Positions 1 to 6,960 of a stretch of 7,107 bases of DNA are shown piece after piece. Source of the DNA: Pseudomonadota bacterium (lineage in GTDB: Bacteria; Pseudomonadota; Alphaproteobacteria; Rhizobiales; Devosiaceae); contig JAEYYP010000256.1 of NCBI GenBank assembly GCA_023428425.1, positions 1 through 7,107 of the forward strand, given 5' to 3'. The notes beneath the pieces were generated by a model. It ran no database searches, was not told where the DNA came from, and saw only the letters and a list, made by a program, of their open reading frames with translations. Each line of letters opens with the position of its first letter. Position 1 is the first letter of the stretch. A program made the position numbers and the translations under genes.

Positions 1-5
1 CTCCG

Positions 6-1547
6 CTAGACGACCCGCTTGCCCTTGGGGCTGATGGCCCAGGCGACGACGAGCACCACGACTGCGAGGATCCCAGGGAGGAGGGCGAGCCATAAGGCGC
101 CGGCGGCCAGCACGGCCGTACCTGCCCACAGGATGGAACTCAACGCTTCGGAGATGGTCGCGACACGGCTCGCGACCTGGCGGCGGCGGAACATGGCGCG
201 ACGCATCGGCACGCGGAACCACAGCTGGATGGCGGTAGCGGAGCCTGCCGACACGGCCACGAAGATGGCGGTGACCCAGGCGAGCTCCCACGAGGCGATC
301 CAGACCATCGCGAGCACCGGAGCGAAGACGACCGCGATGGAGACCAGCACGGCCTCGATCTTGGCGATCAGCACGGCGCGCGGGTGAATGGGGGCGGTGA
401 CGACGAGGTCGTGCGCATCCTCTCCGGAAATGGCGAGCCAGCTCAGCCCGCCCGCGAGCTGGCCGGCGGCCATGACGATGACCGGAATGACGACGACATA
501 GGTCCCGGCCGACTGCCCGTAGCTGACCCAGAGGAACAATGCCGGCGGAAAGAGGTAGAGAATCTGCATCAGCGACTGGCTGAGCAGCCAGGGGTCGCGG
601 CGAAGCAGCTTCCATTCCTTGACCCGCAGGGCGTGGCGCTGGCTCGCCTGCCGGAACGGTCGCGTCGAGGCGCTTTGCTGGACACGGGCGGCCGAGACAC
701 CGGCGGCGGCGATGGCGTAGGTGGCGAAGCTGCGCGAGGTGATGCCGATGACGAGTGCCAGGGCGGCGAGGCCGAGAATGACGACCAACGCCGTATCGAG
801 CGGATCGCCCATGGCGCCGCGGGCGGGGAGCCACAGGAGGCTGCCGGCATCTGGCATGGCAGCGACGAAGCCGGCGTCCTGCAGCACCTGGAAGCGGTTC
901 ATGTTGCCGAAGCTGAGAATGGCGACGGCCTGGATGCCGATGACGAAGCCGGCACCGACAATGCCGGCGATGATCTGCGCGATCAGGCGGGTGCGGGCCG
1001 GGCCGATGGCGCGAAAGAGGCCGACGGTCACGAGGACCGAGATGGCAGCGGCGAGGGCGCCGAAGCCGGCCAGCACGCCATAGGCACTGAGCCAGCGCGG
1101 CCCCTCGTGGGCGACGAGCACGTTGATGAGCGGGCTCGCCAGCAGGCACGCGAGAAGGATGGTGCCGAAGGCGGTGGCGCCGGTGCGGACCGCGAAAACG
1201 CGCGCGGCGGGTGCGGGGGAGGAAAGGATGAGGTCGAGGTCGGAGCGGGAGTAGTAGGCGCGGGTGACGGATTCGAGCGCCTGCGACAGCATCACGGTCC
1301 AGAACAGGAAGCCGGTGCCGGTGATCATCACCAGCGTTTGCTTGTCGGGACCGATGCCCGACTTGATCCACGGGGTCATCAGGGCGTTGGCGAGGAGGTG
1401 CAGTCCGGCGTAGAACAGGGCGAGGACGGCGACCAAGACGAAGCGACGGACCGGGCGCCCGCCGGTGGTCATGGCCAGCCAGTCGCGCCAGGCGATGCGG
1501 AACTCGTGGGCGGCGAACCAGGGCAGGGTGGCGGGCGCGGCGCTCAT
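6..1547 (-). CDS. ABC-2 type exporter, membrane (permease) subunit
   Basis: This 513-residue integral membrane protein is the likely permease of an ABC exporter whose ATPase is the gene just upstream. Hydrophobic stretches suggest about 12 helices, near residues 36-55, 71-90, 122-146, 155-177, 189-213, 251-270, 324-342, 350-372, 393-418, 422-442, 471-487 and 489-505. They form two halves split by a basic cytoplasmic loop at about 286-320, which leads into KEWKLLRRDPW (310-320), a charged segment that precedes the second helical block. The ATG shares four bases (ATGA) with the ATPase stop, so the two are translationally coupled. The gene ends in TAG five bases from the window edge and is complete. 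The substrate cannot be told from sequence; drug, lipid or polysaccharide export are all possible. The family call (ABC-2-like permease) rests on topology and on the partner gene, not on a specific motif. Confidence 0.85.
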   Translation of the reverse strand: MSAAPATLPWFAAHEFRIAWRDWLAMTTGGRPVRRFVLVAVLALFYAGLHLLANALMTPWIKSGIGPDKQTLVMITGTGFLFWTVMLSQALESVTRAYYSRSDLDLILSSPAPAARVFAVRTGATAFGTILLACLLASPLINVLVAHEGPRWLSAYGVLAGFGALAAAISVLVTVGLFRAIGPARTRLIAQIIAGIVGAGFVIGIQAVAILSFGNMNRFQVLQDAGFVAAMPDAGSLLWLPARGAMGDPLDTALVVILGLAALALVIGITSRSFATYAIAAAGVSAARVQQSASTRPFRQASQRHALRVKEWKLLRRDPWLLSQSLMQILYLFPPALFLWVSYGQSAGTYVVVIPVIVMAAGQLAGGLSWLAISGEDAHDLVVTAPIHPRAVLIAKIEAVLVSIAVVFAPVLAMVWIASWELAWVTAIFVAVSAGSATAIQLWFRVPMRRAMFRRRQVASRVATISEALSSILWAGTAVLAAGALWLALLPGILAVVVLVVAWAISPKGKRVV

Positions 1548-2308
1548 GCGGCGGCTTCCGCTGCCGCGTCGGCTTCCTTCTGGGCGACGAGATCGAGGAA
1601 GATTTCCTCCAGCGTCGTCTCGCGGCCGATGCGGGCGCGAAGCTCCGCCAAGGTACCTTCGGCGGCGAGTCGGCCGTGGTTGATGACGCCGATCCGCTCG
1701 GCCATGCGCTCGGCGACTTCGAGGATGTGGGTGGTCATGATGACGGTGACACCACTCGCGACCTTCTGCTTGAGCACGTCCTTCACCTGCCGGGCCGAGC
1801 CGGCGTCGAGGCCGGTGAGCGGTTCGTCGAGGATGATGAGGCGCGGGTCGTGGACGAGGGCACCCGCGAGGGCGACCTTCTGCAGCATGCCCTTGGAAAA
1901 GCCGCCGCAGCGTTCATTGGCGTGGGGACGGAGGCCCAGCCAATCGATCAGTTCGTTGGAGTGCCGCTCCGCCTTGCGGGCGTCGATGCGCCATAGGCCG
2001 GCGACGAACTCGAGGTATTCGAGCGGGGTGAGACGGTCGTAGACCATCGGCTCGTCGGAGACCCAGGCGATGATCGACTTGGCGGCGATGGGGTCGCGCT
2101 GGGCGTCGATGCCGTAGACCGAGATGCTGCCCGCGTCAGGCTTAAGGAGGCCCGCGACCATGCGCAGGATGGTGGTCTTGCCAGCGCCGTTGGGGCCGAG
2201 CAGGGCGTAGAACTCGCCGGCCTTCACCTTCAGCTCGAGGTCGACGACGACGGGGCGATCGAAGCTCTTCTTGAGGCCCGAGATGGCGAGGGCGTGGTCG
2301 GCGGACAT
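1544..2308 (-). CDS. ABC transporter ATP-binding protein (ABC-2 exporter type)
   Basis: This is the cytoplasmic ATPase that powers the downstream permease. Visible motifs in the 254-residue protein are Walker A GPNGAGKTT (38-46), the signature region GGFSKGMLQK (135-144), Walker B LIILDEP (157-163), the D-loop GLD (166-168) and the H-loop histidine in MTTH (191-194). The C-terminal RETTLEEIFLDLV is typical of exporter ATPases of the CcmA/DrrA type. The signature is the degenerate FSKGM form rather than LSGGQ, and the Q-loop glutamine position reads SDEP (84-87); both variants are common in this subfamily. I chose the ATG at 2308 because GGGAG lies 7 bases upstream. The ATG at 2338, ten codons earlier, has no ribosome binding site. 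An 87-base gap separates it from the RNase T2 gene, with no clear terminator or promoter, so read-through from that operon is possible. Confidence 0.92.
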   Translation of the reverse strand: MSADHALAISGLKKSFDRPVVVDLELKVKAGEFYALLGPNGAGKTTILRMVAGLLKPDAGSISVYGIDAQRDPIAAKSIIAWVSDEPMVYDRLTPLEYLEFVAGLWRIDARKAERHSNELIDWLGLRPHANERCGGFSKGMLQKVALAGALVHDPRLIILDEPLTGLDAGSARQVKDVLKQKVASGVTVIMTTHILEVAERMAERIGVINHGRLAAEGTLAELRARIGRETTLEEIFLDLVAQKEADAAAEAAA

Positions 2309-2395
2309 CTGGTGCTCCCGAATGACGGCAAAAGTCATACGCGGCAGCGCGTTGCGGGCGGGTGAAGCGGTTGGGTTAAGGAAATGCTGCGGAGG

Positions 2396-3193
2396 CTACT
2401 GCAGGCCGACCGGGTCGACGAGGCCGCCGTCGCAGCCGCCGCGGGTGGGGTTGGCGGCATCGAGAAGGGCAGCGAGATCGGGTTTTCGGCCGATGGTGCC
2501 CCAGAGGCCGAGGGTGAGCTCGGAGACGAGGGTGCGGTCGCCATCGTCATCGCAGGCGATGCGGACGCGGTCGCCGGCGCCACGGCCGAAGGCAATGTCG
2601 AAAGCAGCGCGGACCTGACGCTGGGTCAGGCGCTCGCCGATGCTGCCGGCGAAGAGGTCGCGGACGGGCGAGGCGTTGAGCTGGTCGAGGAGAGCGAGTG
2701 CGGCGGCGAAATAGGCTTCGGCGTCACCGGGAAAGCAGGTGCCGTGCTTGGTCCACTCATGCCGGTCGAGCTGGGAGCGGGTGCCGGGCATCTTCGTGTC
2801 GAGGTCACGGCGCAGGGCAGGGGGCAGGTCGAGGGCGGGCAAGGCGGACCAGCGGCCGTCGCGATCCGTGGCCTCATCGCCGGCCGATACACCGCAATAC
2901 TCGTCCCGCGGCCACAGGCCGTGTAGGGTGAAGTGAGACGCATCGAAGCGGTCGGCCGTCTGGCTGCGGCATTCGGGTTTTCCGGGAGCAGTCTCGCAGA
3001 AGGCAGGCTGCCAGCTGACGGCGAGGATGAAGAATTCGTCGGATTCGGCTGGTGTTGCTTGGGGTTCGGGTGCCGGCGCCGAGGGTGGCGGCGGCGCTTC
3101 CGGCGTGATCGTCGCCGGCTGAGGGAACAGCAGATAGAGCGCTCCCGCGACCAGCAGGGCGGCGACGATGACGAGGGAGAAACGCGGGTTCAT
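2396..3193 (-). CDS. Ribonuclease T2 family protein, secreted or membrane-anchored
   Basis: RNase T2 enzymes cleave single-stranded RNA with little base preference through 2',3'-cyclic phosphate intermediates, outside the cytoplasm. Both conserved active-site segments are intact in this 265-residue protein: CAS I FTLHGLWP (88-95, catalytic His91) and CAS II HEWTKHGTC (145-153, with His145, Glu146, Lys149 and His150). Cysteines at 66, 75, 100 and 153 fit the disulfides expected of an exported enzyme. The N-terminus is a hydrophobic segment (about 5-23) followed by a Pro/Ala-rich linker (24-48), which is either a signal peptide or a membrane anchor with a tether. I chose the ATG at 3193 because it opens this segment directly; a longer frame to 3268 would add 25 polar residues in front of it and lie inside the lactonase gene. 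The ribosome binding site is poor. The start lies 7 bases after the lactonase stop, so it is probably translated with that gene as the last member of the operon. Confidence 0.9.
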   Translation of the reverse strand: MNPRFSLVIVAALLVAGALYLLFPQPATITPEAPPPPSAPAPEPQATPAESDEFFILAVSWQPAFCETAPGKPECRSQTADRFDASHFTLHGLWPRDEYCGVSAGDEATDRDGRWSALPALDLPPALRRDLDTKMPGTRSQLDRHEWTKHGTCFPGDAEAYFAAALALLDQLNASPVRDLFAGSIGERLTQRQVRAAFDIAFGRGAGDRVRIACDDDGDRTLVSELTLGLWGTIGRKPDLAALLDAANPTRGGCDGGLVDPVGLQ

Positions 3194-3200
3194 CGGCGGA

Positions 3201-4232
3201 TCAGGGCACCTCGACGATCTCGACCCAGTTGGGCTTGCGACCGACCGGGGTGGAGGTGAGCGCGGCAAGTGTGCCGGTGGAGGGGTCGATAGTGTGCACG
3301 GTGAGGGCGTTCGACACCTCGCCGACGCAAAGCAGGTGCCAGCCCGTTGGAGCGATGGCGAAGGCGCGGGGCTGGGCCTCGGTGGCGAAGGAGCCGATGG
3401 CCGTCAGTCGGCCAGTGCCGGCCTCGATGGCGTAGGCGGCCAGCGTGCTGGTTGTGCGCTCCGAGGCATAGAGGAAGCGCCCATCGGGAGTGACGTGGAT
3501 GTCGGCACCCCATGGCTTGGCGGGCGAACCGGGGGGCATGGCCGTGATGGACTGTACCTCTTCCCCGAGGGTGCCCTTTTCGGCGATCCAAGGCAGGACG
3601 TGCACGGTGCCGTCGAGTTCGTTGAGCAGGTAGACGAAGCTCCCATCAGGGCCGAAGACGAGATGGCGGGGACCGCCGCCGGGCGGAGCGATGTGCGCCA
3701 GGGGCTGATCGCTGGGCGACAACTGGCCCGTGGCGGGATCGAAGCGGTATTGGTGGATGGCATCGCCGCCGAGGCTGGTGGCCAGGGCGTGGTGGTTCCC
3801 CGGGGCTGGAAGGATGGCGTGGGCCTTGGGCTCGGTGGCCAGCACCTGGCGGATGTCGCCGGAGACGCCGTCGGTGCCGATGGCGTTCACGCTGACCTTG
3901 CTGCCACCGTAGGAGGCGGCGAACAGGTGCCGGCCGGTCTCGTCGAGGGAGATGTAGGCCATGGAATCGGCGAGGGGACCAGAACCGAGGTACGACAGCC
4001 GACCTGTCCGTGGTGCGATGGAAAACGCGGCGACGCTCCACGGCTCGTTGCGGAGCGCTGCATAGAGGCGCTGCCGGTCGGCGCTTATCGCGAGCGGCAG
4101 CGATCCGCCTGGAGCGGTGGGACCCGGCACGGCTACTGTCTCGATGGCCGTGAGGGTGCCGTCGGCGGCGAGGGCGAAGACGGTGATGTCCTGGCTTTCG
4201 GCGTTGCCGATATAGACGTTGCTAAGGGTCAT
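3201..4232 (-). CDS. pgl: 6-phosphogluconolactonase, seven-bladed beta-propeller (YbhE/Pgl) type
   Basis: The likely reaction is hydrolysis of 6-phosphoglucono-1,5-lactone to 6-phosphogluconate in the oxidative pentose phosphate pathway. At 343 residues it is close to E. coli Pgl/YbhE (331), and by eye it matches that protein along its length: the start VYIGNAESQDI, GGGPRHLVF (185-193), NELDG (204-208), WGADIHVTPDGRFLYASER (241-259), QPRAFAIAPTG (287-297) and the closing NWVEIV. Repeated phrases of the type 'PDG.FVY' about 45-50 residues apart mark propeller blades. There is no signal peptide, so it is cytoplasmic. The ATG overlaps the isomerase stop by four bases (ATGA), with only a weak GAGCAG upstream, which suggests translational coupling. 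Family members also include muconate-lactonizing cyclases and other lactonases, so the substrate is not proven, but a neighbouring pentose phosphate enzyme supports the Pgl call. Confidence 0.87.
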   Translation of the reverse strand: MTLSNVYIGNAESQDITVFALAADGTLTAIETVAVPGPTAPGGSLPLAISADRQRLYAALRNEPWSVAAFSIAPRTGRLSYLGSGPLADSMAYISLDETGRHLFAASYGGSKVSVNAIGTDGVSGDIRQVLATEPKAHAILPAPGNHHALATSLGGDAIHQYRFDPATGQLSPSDQPLAHIAPPGGGPRHLVFGPDGSFVYLLNELDGTVHVLPWIAEKGTLGEEVQSITAMPPGSPAKPWGADIHVTPDGRFLYASERTTSTLAAYAIEAGTGRLTAIGSFATEAQPRAFAIAPTGWHLLCVGEVSNALTVHTIDPSTGTLAALTSTPVGRKPNWVEIVEVP

Positions 4233-4735
4233 TGGCCGCGCTGCTCGCGTTCGAGGGCTGACAGCTTTTCAACGCGGCGGCGGAAGTGCTCCTCGGTGGA
4301 GAACTCGGCGGCGAGGAAGGCGCGGACAATGTCCGAGGCCACCTGCGGTCCGACGATCCATGCGCCAATGCAGAGCACGTTGACATCGTCATGGATAACG
4401 CACTGGCGGGCGACGTAGGTATCGGTGGCGACGGCGGCGCGGATGCCGTTGACCTTGTTGGCGGCGATGCAGGCACCGGCGCCGGTACCGCAGACGAGGA
4501 TTACGCGCTCGGCCCGGCCATCGAGGATCAGTTGGACAGCCTTGCGGGTGACGTCGGGGAAATCGACGGGTTCGGTCGATTCGGCGCCGAGCGAAATGAC
4601 CTGGTCGGCGTGCTGGGCGAGAAGGTCGCGAACGAAGCCCTTCATCGGAAAGCCGGCGTGGTCGGAAGCCAGGCCGATGGCGCGACGGCGCGGAATGACG
4701 ATGCCATCGGGATGGCGGGCCTCGGTATGCAGCAT
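4229..4735 (-). CDS. RpiB/LacA/LacB family sugar-phosphate isomerase (probable ribose-5-phosphate isomerase B)
   Basis: The family interconverts aldose and ketose phosphates; RpiB converts ribose 5-phosphate to ribulose 5-phosphate. In the 168-residue product the landmarks are SDHAGF (24-29), the active-site loop CGTGAG with Cys82 (82-87), AANKVNGIRA (91-100), His115 in HDDVNVL, and the Arg-rich C-terminal helix HFRRRVEKLSALE. The cysteine is the proteobacterial RpiB form, as opposed to the Glu-type variants of actinobacteria. It is slightly longer than E. coli RpiB (149) because of about 15 extra N-terminal residues. I chose the ATG at 4735 because AGGAGA ends 5 bases upstream; a longer frame to 4804 has no ribosome binding site and would run into the cpdB terminator hairpin. 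It heads the operon with the lactonase and RNase T2. Tetrose-phosphate isomerases of polyol catabolism (EryI/DerI) belong to the same fold family and cannot be excluded, so no symbol is given. Confidence 0.87.
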   Translation of the reverse strand: MLHTEARHPDGIVIPRRRAIGLASDHAGFPMKGFVRDLLAQHADQVISLGAESTEPVDFPDVTRKAVQLILDGRAERVILVCGTGAGACIAANKVNGIRAAVATDTYVARQCVIHDDVNVLCIGAWIVGPQVASDIVRAFLAAEFSTEEHFRRRVEKLSALEREQRGQ

Positions 4736-4739
4736 GAAT

Positions 4740-4764
4740 TTCTCCTCAAGTAGTTCAAGGAGAA
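4740..4764 (-). promoter_or_regulatory. Leader hairpin that sequesters the isomerase Shine-Dalgarno
   Basis: On the minus strand, TTCTCCT (4764-4758) and AGGAGAA (4746-4740) are perfect reverse complements around an 11-base loop. The 3' arm is the ribosome binding site of the RpiB-family gene, which ends 4-5 bases before the ATG at 4735. In the mRNA a 7-bp stem could therefore cover the whole Shine-Dalgarno sequence. The pairing is seen directly; a regulatory role is inferred. Short purine-rich SD sequences can find chance partners, but adjacency and perfect pairing make this more than a random match. Confidence 0.5.
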
Positions 4765-4795
4765 GCGATGCGGGGCGCCCGGGCAAGTGGAAAGT

Positions 4796-4822
4796 GGCCG
4801 GCATCCGGGATGGATGCCGGCC
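4796..4822 (-). terminator. Rho-independent-type terminator after cpdB
   Basis: GGCCGGCATCC (4796-4806) and GGATGCCGGCC (4812-4822) form a perfect 11-bp, GC-rich stem with a 5-base loop. It lies 7 bases after the cpdB TGA. On the minus strand the stem is followed by ACTTTCCACTT, which is only moderately T-rich, so termination may be incomplete. It probably separates cpdB from the isomerase operon. On the plus strand there is no T-run after it. Confidence 0.72.
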
Positions 4823-4829
4823 GGATGGG

Positions 4830-6797
4830 TCAGAGGCTGATGCGGTACACGCCGAAGCCGGCTTCGTTGGTATCGCCGGTGGCCTCGATCTTCACCGCGG
4901 TGACGTCTGCGAGGTGCTCGGCGGCCTTCGGGCCGGTTTCGAACAGGACGGTCGTGCCGATGGGGGCCAGCGACCAGTTGCTGTCGGCCTTGGGCTGGAT
5001 GGTCTTCTGCTCGATGATGTAGCGGACGATCAGGTCGCGGTTGGTGTCGGGGCCGACGAAGACGATCTTGTCCGGGCCGATGCCGGGGAATGAGCCGCCG
5101 CCACCGGCGCGGTAGTTGTTGGTGGCGACGACGAATTTCTGCGCCGGATCAATCGGTTTGCCGCCGTAGCTCAGATCCAGAATCCGGCTCTCGGTATTGC
5201 CGATATCCTCGCCCTTGGGGCCGTACTTGGCCGGCTTGGTGACGTCGATCCTGTAGGTCACGCCGTCGATGACGTCGAAGTTGTAGGCCGGGAAATCCAG
5301 GTTGATCAGCGGCTGGTCCTGCTGGGCCGGGTCGATCTGGTTGAAAATGCCGGCGGAACGATCGAGCCAGTTCTGCACGTCCTGGCCGGTGATGACGACG
5401 GCCTGGATGGTGTTGGGATAGAGGTAGAGATCGGCCACGTTCTTGATCGCCACCGGACCGACGGGGACATCGGTGTAGTAGTCGGGGCCGCCGCGGCCGC
5501 CGGCCTTGAACGGGGCGGCGGCGGAGAGAAGCGGAAGGCTTTCCCACTCGGTGCCCTTCAGCATCTGGCTGAGGTACGAGGCCTGGGCGATGTTGACGAT
5601 CTGCACCGAGGGGTCATCGGCGACGAGAGCGAAGTAGGAGTGGAGCGGCGCTGCCGTTTCACCAACAGCGCGGCGGACATACGCCAGGGTGGCGTCGTGG
5701 TCCTCCTGCGCGGCGGCGAGGACGGTGGCGACGCTCTCGACCTTGGGTTGCACCTTGCCGTCGACGCGCTCGGAAATCGGGCGGGCTTCGGAGGTGTGGG
5801 AGACGATGGACCACTTGCCGTCGTCTGCCTGCTCGAGCATCAGGTCGATGAGGCCCATGTGCGAGCCCCAGAACCCGGCCATCACGGCGGGCTTGCCGGC
5901 GAGCGTACCCTTTTCGACGTCGGCGCCTTCGAGGCCCTCGAAGTCCTTGGAGTTCGGGAAGACGAGATGCTGGTGGCCGGTAACGACGACATCGACGCCG
6001 TCGACCGCGGCGAGCTGGAGCGCGGCGTTCTCAGCGCCCGGGCCGGCGTCGGCGGCAATGCCGCTATGGGCAAGCGCGATGACGAGATCGGCACCTTCCT
6101 CGCGCATCTTCGGCACCCAGGCCTTGGCTGTCTCGACGATGTCGCGCGTGGTGACCTTGCCGGTGAGGTGCGTCGCGTCCCAGGTCATGATCTGGGGCGG
6201 CAGGAAGCCGATGAAGCCGAGCTTCACGGTGCGCTGGGTGCCGGCGCCGTCGGTCAGTTGCTTTTCGACGATCTTGTAGGGGGCGATGTAGGTGGCGTCG
6301 CTCAGAGGATCGGCGGCGAGTTCGCCCTTGACCAGGTTGGCGGAGACGACCGGGAAGTTGGCGCCCTTGAGGGCGGCATCGAGGAAATCGAGTCCGTAGT
6401 TGAACTCGTGGTTGCCGAGCGTGCCGACTTCGTAGCCGAGGGTGTTCATGGCGGCGATGATCGGGTGGGTGTCGTCGCCGAGACCCTTCTCGTACGCGAT
6501 GTAGTCGCCCATCGGGTTGCCCTGGATGACGTCGCCGTTGTCGATGAGGATCGAGTTTCCGGCTTCGGCGCGGATGCCCTCGATGATGGCGGCGGTACGA
6601 GCGAGGCCCAGCGTGTCGTTGGGGGCGTCGGCGTAGTAGTCGTAGGGGAAGACGGCGACGTGGAGATCGGTGGTCTCCATGATGCGCAGGTGCGCCTGGC
6701 CGGCCGCTGCCTGGACGGCGAATGGATGCAGCACTACGGCAGCGCCGACGGTCGCGGTGCCGGCGAGGAAGGCACGACGGGAAATGGAGTAATTCAT
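4830..6797 (-). CDS. cpdB: Periplasmic 2',3'-cyclic-nucleotide 2'-phosphodiesterase/3'-nucleotidase
   Basis: CpdB hydrolyses 2',3'-cyclic nucleotides to 3'-nucleotides and then to nucleosides plus phosphate in the periplasm. The 655-residue product matches E. coli CpdB in length (about 647). The N-terminal metallophosphatase domain carries all metal ligands: DLH (44-46), NGD (87-89), GNHE (128-131), AHSG (243-246) and GHQH (274-277). The C-terminal 5'-nucleotidase domain shows YLYPNTI (458-464) and NNYRAGGGGSFPG (560-572), the latter carrying a tyrosine at a likely base-stacking position. The N-terminus SRRAFLAG (6-13), followed by a hydrophobic stretch and a likely cleavage site near VQAAA (28-32), is a Tat signal, implying export of a folded, metal-loaded enzyme. 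I chose the ATG at 6797 because AGGGAGA lies 5 bases upstream; the ATG at 6827 has none. Plain 5'-nucleotidase (UshA-like) is the main alternative. The gene stands alone behind a terminator and has a Pho-box-like repeat about 105 bases upstream. Confidence 0.92.
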   Translation of the reverse strand: MNYSISRRAFLAGTATVGAAVVLHPFAVQAAAGQAHLRIMETTDLHVAVFPYDYYADAPNDTLGLARTAAIIEGIRAEAGNSILIDNGDVIQGNPMGDYIAYEKGLGDDTHPIIAAMNTLGYEVGTLGNHEFNYGLDFLDAALKGANFPVVSANLVKGELAADPLSDATYIAPYKIVEKQLTDGAGTQRTVKLGFIGFLPPQIMTWDATHLTGKVTTRDIVETAKAWVPKMREEGADLVIALAHSGIAADAGPGAENAALQLAAVDGVDVVVTGHQHLVFPNSKDFEGLEGADVEKGTLAGKPAVMAGFWGSHMGLIDLMLEQADDGKWSIVSHTSEARPISERVDGKVQPKVESVATVLAAAQEDHDATLAYVRRAVGETAAPLHSYFALVADDPSVQIVNIAQASYLSQMLKGTEWESLPLLSAAAPFKAGGRGGPDYYTDVPVGPVAIKNVADLYLYPNTIQAVVITGQDVQNWLDRSAGIFNQIDPAQQDQPLINLDFPAYNFDVIDGVTYRIDVTKPAKYGPKGEDIGNTESRILDLSYGGKPIDPAQKFVVATNNYRAGGGGSFPGIGPDKIVFVGPDTNRDLIVRYIIEQKTIQPKADSNWSLAPIGTTVLFETGPKAAEHLADVTAVKIEATGDTNEAGFGVYRISL

Positions 6798-6903
6798 TGA
6801 CGTCTCCCTTTTCGATGAGAAAGGCATCGCCGCCGCTGGAACGTGTGGCGCGTCTGGCCTGTTACTGGCGCGTGGCGATGGTGGCCTCAGATGCCGCGCC
6901 AGA

Positions 6904-6921
6904 GTGACGCGGCGATGACAC
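6904..6921 (-). promoter_or_regulatory. Candidate Pho box upstream of cpdB
   Basis: On the minus strand the sequence reads GTGTCAT-CGCC-GCGTCAC. These are two heptamers spaced 11 bp apart, as in the PhoB consensus CTGTCAT-N4-CTGTCAY. They match 6/7 and 5/7 of the consensus positions. A further half-site CTGTCAC with 7/7 match lies upstream (6929-6935), but at 14 bp, off the 11-bp register. Regulation of cpdB by phosphate starvation would be sensible, but the -10 that should follow is not clear, so this is tentative. Confidence 0.38.
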
Positions 6922-6960
6922 GGCGAGCGTGACAGTGCGCCCGAAGCAGCGTCTGGTCAA

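Noticed and set aside
384..2042. Long plus-strand open frame of 552 codons
   Set aside because: It is antisense to the ABC permease and ATPase, both of which have clear family motifs. Its translation is a low-complexity Gly/Asp/Glu/Ala/Arg mix with no domain, as expected of a shadow frame in GC-rich DNA.
2309..2395. Possible terminator or promoter between RNase T2 and the ABC ATPase
   Set aside because: No stem of convincing length with a T-run and no recognisable -35/-10 pair could be found in these 87 bases; whether the exporter belongs to the upstream operon stays open.
3168..4418. Plus-strand open frame of 416 codons
   Set aside because: Antisense across the lactonase and parts of two neighbours; Gly-rich composition, no recognisable motif.
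4736..4804. Upstream ATG that would lengthen the isomerase by 23 residues
   Set aside because: No ribosome binding site, the added codons overlap the cpdB terminator stem, and the ATG at 4735 has a strong AGGAGA.
5640..6800. Plus-strand open frame of 386 codons
   Set aside because: Antisense to the metallophosphatase domain of cpdB, whose metal ligands are all intact; its repetitive Gly/Asp/Val-rich translation looks like a shadow.
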